From Phycisphaerae bacterium (GTDB lineage: Bacteria > Planctomycetota > Phycisphaerae > UBA1845 > UTPLA1), in contig JAFGQA010000157.1 of assembly GCA_016935885.1 (NCBI GenBank), positions 1 through 12,767 of the forward strand: a stretch of DNA of 12,767 nucleotides. Reading direction: 5' to 3'. Made by a program: the position numbers and the translations under genes. Under the pieces are notes generated by a model, which searched no databases, was not told where the DNA came from, and saw only the letters and a list, made by a program, of their open reading frames with translations. Below are positions 1 through 4,987 of the stretch, in pieces. The first letter of the stretch is position 1. Each line of letters opens with the position of its first letter.

Positions 1-181
1 GACGAACCGGAACCTACGTCGTAGCATCAGGCCGAGTCGGACGTTCGCAGGCAGTGGCTTTCAGCGCCGGGAACAGGTAGCTCGATCGTGACCGAGCCGC
101 CTTCCCGGTATTGGCAGCGCTTGAAATGTGAACGTCCAGCTTGCTGGGCTTCGTTGGCTCCAACTACTTGGGAGGTTTGAG
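1..181. other. Upstream non-coding segment
   Basis: I see no gene here. The stretch leads into the first gene and ends with a Shine-Dalgarno sequence, GGGAGG at 170-175. An in-frame ATG at 128 would lengthen the first gene by 18 residues, but it lacks a comparable ribosome site and would bury the signal peptide. I found no convincing sigma-70 promoter; a TTGGCA at 111-116 has no partner -10 box at the usual spacing. Confidence 0.5.
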
Positions 182-748
182 ATGAGCGAGTTCGCGAGAA
201 TCTGTTGGTGTGCAGTGGCTCTGTGTGGTCTCGTTGTGTCGGCTGCCCAAGCCGAAGATCTGGTGGACAGCCCCGAATACAAGCACTGGTCACAGTTCAA
301 GCCGGGCAGTCAGTCGGTGTTCAAGACCGTCAGCACAATGATGGGCCAGAAGTCTGAGTCGACGATGACAACCACGCTGAAGGAGTTGACCGCGGAGTAC
401 GCCATCGTCGAGATCGAGATTGTCGCAACCATTGCCGGCAAGAACCACACGATGCCGAAGCAGAAGCGGAAGGTCCCGGCAAAGGTCAGCAAGGAGGAGG
501 CGAAGAAGCAACTCGAGCCGGAGGGCAAGATCAAGGAGGGCAAGGAGGACCTGGAAGTGGCCGGCAAGAAGATCAAGACTAAGTGGATCGAGATGGTGAC
601 CAAGCATGGCGACAGCACCATGGAATCGAAGATCTGGACCAGCGACGAGGTGCCCGGCCAAGTGGTCAAAACGCTCACGAAGATGAAGGGGCCGACGACG
701 ACGACTTCCGAGGGCATTCTGGTGAAGTTCAAGGCCGAGAAGAAGTGA
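182..748 (+). CDS. Secreted lysine-rich planctomycete-type hypothetical protein
   Basis: This is a 188-residue exported protein of unknown function. Residues 1-24 form a Sec signal peptide: a short N-terminus, a hydrophobic core around WCAVALCGLVVSA, and an AQA|ED cleavage site. The mature part has SPEYKHWSQFKPGS, then a threonine-rich strand segment (STMTTTLKEL), a Lys/Glu-rich middle (VSKEEAKKQ) and a WTSDEVPGQVVK segment near the end. I associate this arrangement with small uncharacterised Planctomycetota secreted proteins; that is memory of a type, not a search result. The ATG at 182 is preferred because GGGAGG lies 6 nt upstream and the signal peptide then begins at residue 1. The gene converges on the minus-strand gene ending at 783. 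There is no catalytic motif or cysteine pattern in the mature region, so no enzymatic role is proposed. Confidence 0.82.
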   Translation: MSEFARICWCAVALCGLVVSAAQAEDLVDSPEYKHWSQFKPGSQSVFKTVSTMMGQKSESTMTTTLKELTAEYAIVEIEIVATIAGKNHTMPKQKRKVPAKVSKEEAKKQLEPEGKIKEGKEDLEVAGKKIKTKWIEMVTKHGDSTMESKIWTSDEVPGQVVKTLTKMKGPTTTTSEGILVKFKAEKK

Positions 749-764
749 CGCGGGCTGGCCCGCG
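749..764. terminator. GC-rich hairpin between convergent genes
   Basis: CGCGGG (749-754), a CTGG loop and CCCGCG (759-764) form a perfect 6-bp stem directly after the stop of the secreted-protein gene. Only 34 bp separate it from the convergent gene. No U tract follows on either strand, so intrinsic termination is uncertain. Confidence 0.3.
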
Positions 765-782
765 CGCGAGCGCGGCACCGGC

Positions 783-1034
783 TCAGAACGTCCAGCGCAA
801 GATGGCATAGAGCATCAGAAGCACGGCGGCCACGAAGACCCATCGCCGCCAACCCGAACCTGACGAGAGCCGGGTGGTGATCCAATCGCCGCAGTACGGG
901 CACTTCTGGGTGTCTTCGGTGACCGTGCGGCCGCACGACGGACAGGGTATCTCCGGCAGGTCGTCGCTCTCGTCGAAGTCCCGCTCCAACGGCAGGTCCT
1001 CGTCGTCATCAAAGTAATCTTCGGCCGGAGGCAT
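783..1034 (-). CDS. Small zinc-ribbon, single-pass membrane protein
   Basis: The 83-residue product has three parts. Residues 1-28 are very acidic (AEDYFDDDEDLP) and likely disordered. A rubredoxin-like zinc knuckle follows, with CPSC at 31-34 and CPYC at 45-48. A hydrophobic helix at about 65-79 (VFVAAVLLMLYAIL) ends two to four residues from the C-terminus. This predicts a tail-anchored membrane protein with the zinc ribbon in the cytoplasm. The ATG shares bases with the TAA stop of the upstream hydrolase (TAATG on the minus strand), so the two are almost certainly translated from one message by re-initiation. The function is unknown; zinc-ribbon plus transmembrane proteins are widespread and mostly uncharacterised. 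The partner hydrolase gives no clear clue. Confidence 0.75.
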   Translation of the reverse strand: MPPAEDYFDDDEDLPLERDFDESDDLPEIPCPSCGRTVTEDTQKCPYCGDWITTRLSSGSGWRRWVFVAAVLLMLYAILRWTF

Positions 1035-1597
1035 TACTTGACCAGCTCGAGGATGGTTTTGAACTTCGGATGGTCGCAGCGCTCGATCAACTCGAATATC
1101 AGCGATTCGGCCGTGGAGAGCTCCGCGCCGGCGGCCCGCATGCGCTCGATCGACACGTCCATGTCACTTTGGAACCGCGAGCCGACCGCATCCACGGCGA
1201 CGTATGCCTGGTAGTCCACACGGATCAGGTCCATCACCGTCTGCTGGATGCAGACGTGCGTTTCCAGCCCGACCACGATGATGTGTTCGCGGCCGGTCTT
1301 CTGTAGGGCGGTGCGGAAGCTCTCCTCGCGCCAGCAACTACAAGTGGTCTTCTGGATCGGACCCGCCGCCGATGCCAGGACGGCCTTGACCCGCGCGTCC
1401 GTCGCGCCAAGCCCCTCCGGATGCTGCTCGGTATAGATGATCGGGATGTCCAGGGCCTCGGCGGCCCCGACAAGCCGGCGGATTCTGTCTATGATCGCCT
1501 CCGGTGGGCTGGTCCCGATCGCTGCCAGCATCTTCTCCTGCACGTCAACCACCACCAGTGCCGCGAGCGTTTCTTCAACCATATTGGTGTGGGGCAT
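1034..1597 (-). CDS. Isochorismatase-family cysteine hydrolase
   Basis: This is a 187-residue cytoplasmic hydrolase of the isochorismatase/nicotinamidase superfamily. The triad can be read directly: Asp18 in VVDVQEKM, Lys83 in IQKTTCSCW, and nucleophile Cys116 in GLETHVCIQQT. The ETHVC signature, the short length and the absence of an added domain resemble the YcaC-like or stand-alone hydrolase branches rather than isochorismate-cleaving EntB. The substrate cannot be deduced. A weak AAGG lies about 9 nt before the ATG. The gene is first in a two-gene unit with the zinc-ribbon membrane protein and is divergent from the SDR gene across a 515-bp gap. Nicotinamidases carry a metal-binding histidine set that I do not see here, so NAD salvage is unlikely. 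The family call is secure; the specific reaction is not. Confidence 0.88.
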   Translation of the reverse strand: MPHTNMVEETLAALVVVDVQEKMLAAIGTSPPEAIIDRIRRLVGAAEALDIPIIYTEQHPEGLGATDARVKAVLASAAGPIQKTTCSCWREESFRTALQKTGREHIIVVGLETHVCIQQTVMDLIRVDYQAYVAVDAVGSRFQSDMDVSIERMRAAGAELSTAESLIFELIERCDHPKFKTILELVK

Positions 1598-1700
1598 GTT
1601 GGGGGACCTTCATTGCCGAAAGCACAAGTATAGCGCTGCCGGACGGACCGCACAACGCCGCGCGACGGCATTGCCTGCCGACGGAGGATTGCATCCTCGC

Positions 1701-1852
1701 GGTCCGTGACAGTTCAGGCGAGTGGCACTGGCAGCTCGTCTGCCAGTGTGCGTGCGAGTGTGCCTGCCCCATGCGCCAACCGGAGAGACCGCACGGGCGG
1801 GCAAGCCGCCCGTGGCACCCAGAATCCGATGCCGCCGGAAGTGTCACGGACC
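1701..1852. mobile_element. MITE-like palindromic element, copy 1 (152 bp)
   Basis: The ends are perfect 11-bp inverted repeats, GGTCCGTGACA (1701-1711) and TGTCACGGACC (1842-1852). Immediately outside is the same 11-bp direct repeat, TGCATCCTCGC (1690-1700 and 1853-1863), extended by one matching base on the right. This looks like a target-site duplication. Inside are two hairpins: CACTGGCAG/CTGCCAGTG (1726-1734 with 1740-1748) and CGGGCGG/CCGCCCG (around 1795-1813). A second copy at 9089-9288 shares the interior, and similarity stops at the inverted repeats on both sides. There is no coding capacity, so it would be non-autonomous. I do not recognise the family. An alternative is a REP-like palindromic repeat with chance flanking repeats. 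Confidence 0.6.
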
Positions 1853-1880
1853 TGCATCCTCGCGACCATCGAGCGTCGCA

Positions 1881-1908
1881 TTGCGTCCCGGTGCACGCGA
1901 GGTATGAT
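1881..1908 (+). promoter_or_regulatory. Candidate sigma-70 promoter for the SDR gene
   Basis: TTGCGT (1881-1886) and TATGAT (1903-1908, five of six consensus positions) are separated by 16 bp. Transcription would begin near 1915 and give a leader of about 198 nt before the TTG start at 2113. The boxes begin 29 bp beyond the end of the MITE-like element. The similar pair TTGCGA/TATAGT occurs at 2918-2947. Confidence 0.4.
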
Positions 1909-1936
1909 ACACCTGCAAGGCCTTCTGGGTAGCCTC

Positions 1937-2105
1937 GGGCCCATTCCAGTGGGCCCCGTGGCGCGGGCGCACAAGGCAGTGATTGAATCACCGGCGGGGT
2001 GCCGGTGCCGCAGGGAGTGCAGCACCGAGACGGCCGTGCCATAGCCCATTAGGGGAGCCCGCCGAGACGGTCTGCTGAGACCGGCTCCAAGTCGGCAGAC
2101 GGAGG
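1937..2105 (+). promoter_or_regulatory. Structured 5' leader of the SDR gene
   Basis: Successive perfect stems can be read: GGGCCCA/TGGGCCC (1937-1943 with 1950-1956), CACCGGC/GCCGGTG (1989-1995 with 2001-2007), and CGGTCT/AGACCG (2068-2073 with 2078-2083). The last is closed outside by GGAGC/GCTCC (2054-2058 with 2084-2088). A competing stem, GTCTGC/GCAGAC (2070-2075 with 2095-2100), reuses 2070-2073 and abuts the Shine-Dalgarno GGAGG at 2101-2105. This could be an attenuator or riboswitch-like leader. I compared it mentally with cobalamin, glycine, ZTP and SAH aptamers and found no match. Confidence 0.35.
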
Positions 2106-2112
2106 CTTCAGC

Positions 2113-2814
2113 TTGTCAGTTGACAACAAGGTTGTGCTGATCACCGGGGCAACAGGCGCAGTTGGGCGTCGTCTGGTGGACGCATTCTCTCGTGCGGGGG
2201 CAATGCTTGCCCTGTGCGTGCGGCGATCGAGCGACGTGCCGACGTTCCAGCAATCAGCGGACGATCGGACGGCACAGGCCGTGGTGGTGTCCTGTGACCT
2301 GCGCTATGAAGAAGACGTGGTTCGCATGGTGCATCGCGTGGTCCAGCGGCTGGGGCGTATTGACGTGGTCATCAACGCCGCGTCGATCCTCGGGCCGAAG
2401 CTCCCCGTGGTGGACTATCCCGTCGAGCCTTGGCGGAATGTGATCGCGACGAATCTGGTCGGCACCTACCTCGTCTGCCGGGAGGTCCTGCCCTGGATGC
2501 TCCGACAGGGTTCCGGCTCGATCATCAACGTGACCAGCAGCGTGACCACGGACATCGAGCCGAACTGGGGCGCCCACCTGGTGAGCGCGTCGGGGATCGA
2601 CGGCCTGACGGGGTTGCTTGCCGCGGAGGTCAAGGGTTCGGGCGTCTGCGTCAACACCGTTGAGATGCCCGCCCCCCACTCGGCTTCCGACGGGGTCGGT
2701 GGAGATTCGGACGGCGACTGGGCCAACGCCTTTCTGTGGCTCGCCGGCGAGGACTCGGCCGACATCAGCGGCGAACGGATCCGCGCGACGGGTTTCGCCT
2801 TGCCTAGTTCGTGA
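2113..2814 (+). CDS. SDR-fold protein lacking the catalytic YxxxK
   Basis: This is a 233-residue Rossmann-fold protein of the short-chain dehydrogenase/reductase family. It has the dinucleotide-binding TGATGAVG at 11-18, with Ala where the middle glycine usually is. It also has CDL at 61-63, the INAAS form of the NNAG motif at 88-91, and the TN of IATNLVGTY. NVTSS at 139-143 carries the catalytic-type serine. Where YxASK should lie, the sequence reads LVSASGIDGL (156-165): the tyrosine is Val157 and the lysine is Gly161. Oxidoreductase activity of the usual kind is therefore unlikely, although nucleotide binding may persist. The start is TTG, chosen for GGAGG 7 nt upstream and because the sheet begins at once (KVVLIT). 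The stop lies inside a 14-bp tandem repeat. The gene stands alone, 339 bp before the next operon. Its role is unknown; an NAD(P)-sensing or scaffolding function is a guess. Confidence 0.85.
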   Translation: MSVDNKVVLITGATGAVGRRLVDAFSRAGAMLALCVRRSSDVPTFQQSADDRTAQAVVVSCDLRYEEDVVRMVHRVVQRLGRIDVVINAASILGPKLPVVDYPVEPWRNVIATNLVGTYLVCREVLPWMLRQGSGSIINVTSSVTTDIEPNWGAHLVSASGIDGLTGLLAAEVKGSGVCVNTVEMPAPHSASDGVGGDSDGDWANAFLWLAGEDSADISGERIRATGFALPSS

Positions 2815-2834
2815 ACCGTGGTTCGTGAATCGTG
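2807..2834. repeat. Two tandem 14-bp units across a stop codon
   Basis: GTTCGTGAACCGTG (2807-2820) is followed directly by GTTCGTGAATCGTG (2821-2834), 13 of 14 bases identical. The first unit contains the TGA stop of the SDR gene, and the second runs into the hairpin at 2830-2861. Confidence 0.75.
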
Positions 2835-2861
2835 AAGCGTCAGGCGAGATACGCTTCACGA
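2830..2861 (+). terminator. Hairpin downstream of the SDR gene
   Basis: TCGTGAAGCGT (2830-2840), a 10-nt loop and ACGCTTCACGA (2851-2861) form a perfect 11-bp inverted repeat 16 bp after the stop. The motif CGCTTCACG recurs once more just downstream (2866-2874). No T tract follows, so it may act as an RNA 3' end stabiliser or a repeat rather than a classic intrinsic terminator. Confidence 0.45.
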
Positions 2862-2917
2862 GACGCGCTTCACGCTACTGACACCCGATTCGTCCGCCGC
2901 CCGCGAGGATTATCGGG

Positions 2918-2947
2918 TTGCGACCAAAGGCCGCGCCGAGCTATAGT
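2918..2947 (+). promoter_or_regulatory. Candidate sigma-70 promoter for the 3154-6088 operon
   Basis: TTGCGA (2918-2923), an 18-bp spacer and TATAGT (2942-2947, five of six consensus positions) are followed by about 200 nt of leader. This is the only promoter-like pair I see before the four-gene plus-strand block. Confidence 0.4.
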
Positions 2948-3153
2948 GCCGGTGTGCTGTTAGAAGCCGAGCAGGAGTAGCCTGAACGGTCGATCCGCCA
3001 AACGGCAAGCCAGCAGGCCGGCCAAGCTGCACAATCGCTCATGTTACTCCCTCGCGGTGCCTAGGCCGCCCCGTGGCACACTCGTAGCGTTGGGAGTCCA
3101 CTATTCGAGATGCAGCGTAGTGCTCGAGCCGTGGTTGCCGAGTCAAGAGTTGG

Positions 3154-3642
3154 ATGGAACGTGTCGCGCATATCCCCGTTTTCGGACCGCGTGTACCGGT
3201 CGGGGCCAAGACCCGATTGGGTTGGGCGGGCGTTGCGCTGGCATGTGTGGCCGTGCTGGGTGTGGCTCGCTACCTGGAGCCGGACGCCCGAGGCTACGGG
3301 ACGCACGAGCAGTTGGGCTTCTACCCGTACCCGTGCAGCTTCGTCTTGACGACCGGCCTGCCGTGTCCGACGTGCGGGATGACGACGGCGTTTTCGTTCA
3401 TCATGCACGGTCATCCCTGGTTGGCGTTCAAGTCCCAGCCGGCGGGGGCCGTGCTGTGTGTCGCAACGATCGGTCTGCTCGTTCTTGCCCTGTACGTGGT
3501 GGTTCGTGGGCGAGTGGTGTGCGTGAACTGGGATCGGATCGGGCCGGTTCGGGTCAGCGTGGGCGTCGGGCTTCTGATTCTGGGCGGCTGGGGCTTCAAG
3601 ATCGCCCACGGGTTGATCACTGGCACGTTGCCGGTGCGATGA
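3154..3642 (+). CDS. DUF2752 family membrane protein
   Basis: This 162-residue inner-membrane protein has about three hydrophobic helices (near 23-40, 97-117 and 132-150). The DUF2752 hallmark is clear: PCSFVLTTGLPCPTCGMTTA at 60-79, with paired cysteines C71 and C74 (CPxCGxT) and a further Cys61. It is followed by a short helix ending in a conserved-looking region HPWLAFKSQPAGA. The biochemical role of DUF2752 is not known to me; the cysteines suggest metal or redox chemistry at the membrane. The ATG at 3154 lacks a strong ribosome site. The gene starts a compact plus-strand block, with 12 bp to the next gene. It is probably cotranscribed with two lipoproteins and a glycosyltransferase, which makes an envelope-related role plausible. 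Confidence 0.8.
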   Translation: MERVAHIPVFGPRVPVGAKTRLGWAGVALACVAVLGVARYLEPDARGYGTHEQLGFYPYPCSFVLTTGLPCPTCGMTTAFSFIMHGHPWLAFKSQPAGAVLCVATIGLLVLALYVVVRGRVVCVNWDRIGPVRVSVGVGLLILGGWGFKIAHGLITGTLPVR

Positions 3643-3654
3643 GAGGGACAGCGA

Positions 3655-4344
3655 ATGATGGATACATCGCGTGTTTTCTGGGGGGCATGGGTTTCATGGG
3701 TTTGGTCGTGTATCCTGTGTGCCGCTCTGATCGTGGCGTGGGTCGCATCCAGCGGCTGCCAACTGGCCTACTTCATGACGGATCCGGATAAGGAGCGGGA
3801 AGTCAAGGCCGAGTACAACAGTATTGGCAGCCGGAAGGTGGCCGTCCTGGTGTGGGCCGACCGCTCGACGCTCGACGTGTACCCACGGGCCCGATACCGG
3901 GTCGGCAAGGCAGTGGCCTATCACATGAAAAAGTATTTGCCGAAGGCGCGTTTTGTCGCCGCCGAGGAGGTCGCACGGCTTCAGGATCGCTCCGGGACGG
4001 ATTGGGAAGGCATGACGGTCGGGCAGCTGTGCAAGCGCCTCGACTGTGACCTCGTCCTTCGAGTGGACCTTCTGGAGTACACGACGAGGGCGAGCGACAC
4101 GGTCGAATTGAGGAAGGGCCGCGTCCGGGCAACGGTGAATCTGTACGAGCCCGAGCAGGGCGAAGGTGATTATGCGGCATACCAGACCGATGTAACGGCC
4201 TCCTTTCCGCCGGATTCGTTACACGGCACATCGGAGAAAGACGAAGGGACAATCCTCCATGAGACGGTCGAACTGTTCGGTCAGGCGGTCGCGAGGAAGT
4301 TCTATGATCACGGTGAATCATTGCGCGGTCCGTCGAACCGGTAA
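3655..4344 (+). CDS. Putative lipoprotein A of a tandem paralogous pair
   Basis: This 229-residue protein opens with a long hydrophobic signal (CILCAALIVAWV) ending in the lipobox-like SSGC, with Cys35 as the presumed lipid-carrying residue. The mature part has a strand KVAVLVWAD, a helix around YRVGKAVAYHMKKYL, VAAEEVARLQ, then LCKRLDCDLVLRVDLLEY and a KGRVRATVNLYE strand pair. That order of strand, helix, 'xLGxDxVLxVxL' and strands recalls the CsgG/TolB N-terminal-type fold used in outer-membrane assembly lipoproteins; this is a fold impression only. The same order appears in the next gene, whose start overlaps this gene by 41 nt. Two adjacent ATGs (3655 and 3658) follow GAGAGGGA, so the exact start may shift by one codon. 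No catalytic residues are evident. Confidence 0.75.
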   Translation: MMDTSRVFWGAWVSWVWSCILCAALIVAWVASSGCQLAYFMTDPDKEREVKAEYNSIGSRKVAVLVWADRSTLDVYPRARYRVGKAVAYHMKKYLPKARFVAAEEVARLQDRSGTDWEGMTVGQLCKRLDCDLVLRVDLLEYTTRASDTVELRKGRVRATVNLYEPEQGEGDYAAYQTDVTASFPPDSLHGTSEKDEGTILHETVELFGQAVARKFYDHGESLRGPSNR

Positions 4345-4960
4345 GGTACTTGTCTTTCTGGCCACGCTCGTATCGCCGATGTGCGGCTGCGTGCAAATGG
4401 CGGCGCTGTGGACGAACATCACCGGTGGGGACGTCGTCGAGCCGCAGTACACTTTGACGAAGCAGCGTCTGCTGATCCTGATCGACGATTGGGACAGCGT
4501 GGTATCCGAGCCGCACGCCATTCGTCACATGCACAACACGATCTCGGATGCGTTCCTGGAATACAGGGTGAATCGGCGCGTGGTGCCGTTCGAGGATTGG
4601 CAGGCCTTGCAGCGTTCGGCGAAGAAGTACAACCGGCTGAGCGCTCGCGAGATCGGCGAAAAACTCGGCGCCGACCAGGTTGTGTGCATCCGCGTGAATC
4701 GGTTTACGCTCCATGCCGAGCCTGGCGCGCCGCTATTCAAGGGCGAGTTTGTCGGGCATGTGAAGGTTCTGTCGACCGAGCGGAGGCACGACGTTCGCCT
4801 GTGGCCGCGCCAGGAGTCCGGCTGGCGTATCGCAGTGGAGACGGATGCGATCTCGACGGACAGCGGCAAGTCGGCCAGCGACGTGGCGAAGGAATTGGCC
4901 GCCAAGGCGGCGGATGCCGTGGCGAAACTGTTCTATCAGCACCGAACGCTCGACGAATGA
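4304..4960 (+). CDS. Putative lipoprotein B, paralogue of the preceding gene
   Basis: The product is 218 residues. A signal segment (KVLVFLATLVSPMCGC) ends in MCGC, with Cys29 the likely lipidated residue. The mature domain parallels lipoprotein A: RLLILIDDWD strand, HAIRHMHNTISDAFLEY helix, VVPFEDWQALQRS, IGEKLGADQVVCIRVNRFTL, then KGEFVGHVKVLS. It ends in a basic Ala-rich helix (VAKELAAKAADAVAKLFYQ), also matched in A by ETVELFGQAVARKFY. The start at 4304 is chosen for GAGGAAG a few bases upstream and because earlier in-frame codons would precede the signal with a basic stretch. It overlaps lipoprotein A by 41 nt, which implies translational coupling. The function is unknown; recruitment of a partner to the outer membrane is one possibility. 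Confidence 0.75.
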   Translation: MITVNHCAVRRTGKVLVFLATLVSPMCGCVQMAALWTNITGGDVVEPQYTLTKQRLLILIDDWDSVVSEPHAIRHMHNTISDAFLEYRVNRRVVPFEDWQALQRSAKKYNRLSAREIGEKLGADQVVCIRVNRFTLHAEPGAPLFKGEFVGHVKVLSTERRHDVRLWPRQESGWRIAVETDAISTDSGKSASDVAKELAAKAADAVAKLFYQHRTLDE

Positions 4961-4987
4961 CAGCCGTTCTAAATGACAGCCGTTCTA
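4956..4987. repeat. 16-bp tandem duplication at a stop/start junction
   Basis: AATGACAGCCGTTCTA occurs at 4956-4971 and again at 4972-4987. The first unit contains the TGA of lipoprotein B overlapping an ATG. The second contains the ATG of the glycosyltransferase. Translation from the first ATG gives only 17 residues before a TGA at 5008-5010. Confidence 0.9.

Larger units (their letters stand above)
1598..2112. other. 515-bp divergent intergenic region
   Basis: This region has no credible gene. Open frames exist in several registers, but they run straight through inverted repeats and have no ribosome sites. It contains a MITE-like element (1701-1852), a candidate plus-strand promoter (1881-1908), and a structured leader with several perfect stems (1937-2100) ending at the Shine-Dalgarno sequence of the SDR gene. 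Each is listed separately. The first roughly 100 bases (1598-1700) presumably hold the promoter of the minus-strand hydrolase operon, but I found no clear boxes. Confidence 0.7.
2815..3153. other. 339-bp intergenic region
   Basis: No gene is supported here. It holds the second unit of a 14-bp tandem repeat, a strong hairpin (2830-2861), a candidate promoter (2918-2947) and a leader of about 200 nt before the DUF2752 gene. Positions 2995-3012 (CCGCCAAACGGCAAGCCA) match 11351-11368 at 17 of 18 bases, which suggests another short dispersed repeat. A plus-strand frame from 3057 overlaps the DUF2752 gene and lacks protein-like composition. Confidence 0.6.

Noticed and set aside
1937..2105. Cobalamin riboswitch upstream of the SDR gene
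   Set aside because: The end (AAGTCGGCAGAC) vaguely recalls the cobalamin 3' motif, but the conserved B12 box and core GCCACTG are absent.
3057..3791. 244-residue plus-strand open frame over the DUF2752 gene
   Set aside because: It has Arg/Gly/Cys-rich low-quality composition and no ribosome site. The overlapping frame carries the clear DUF2752 motif and membrane helices.
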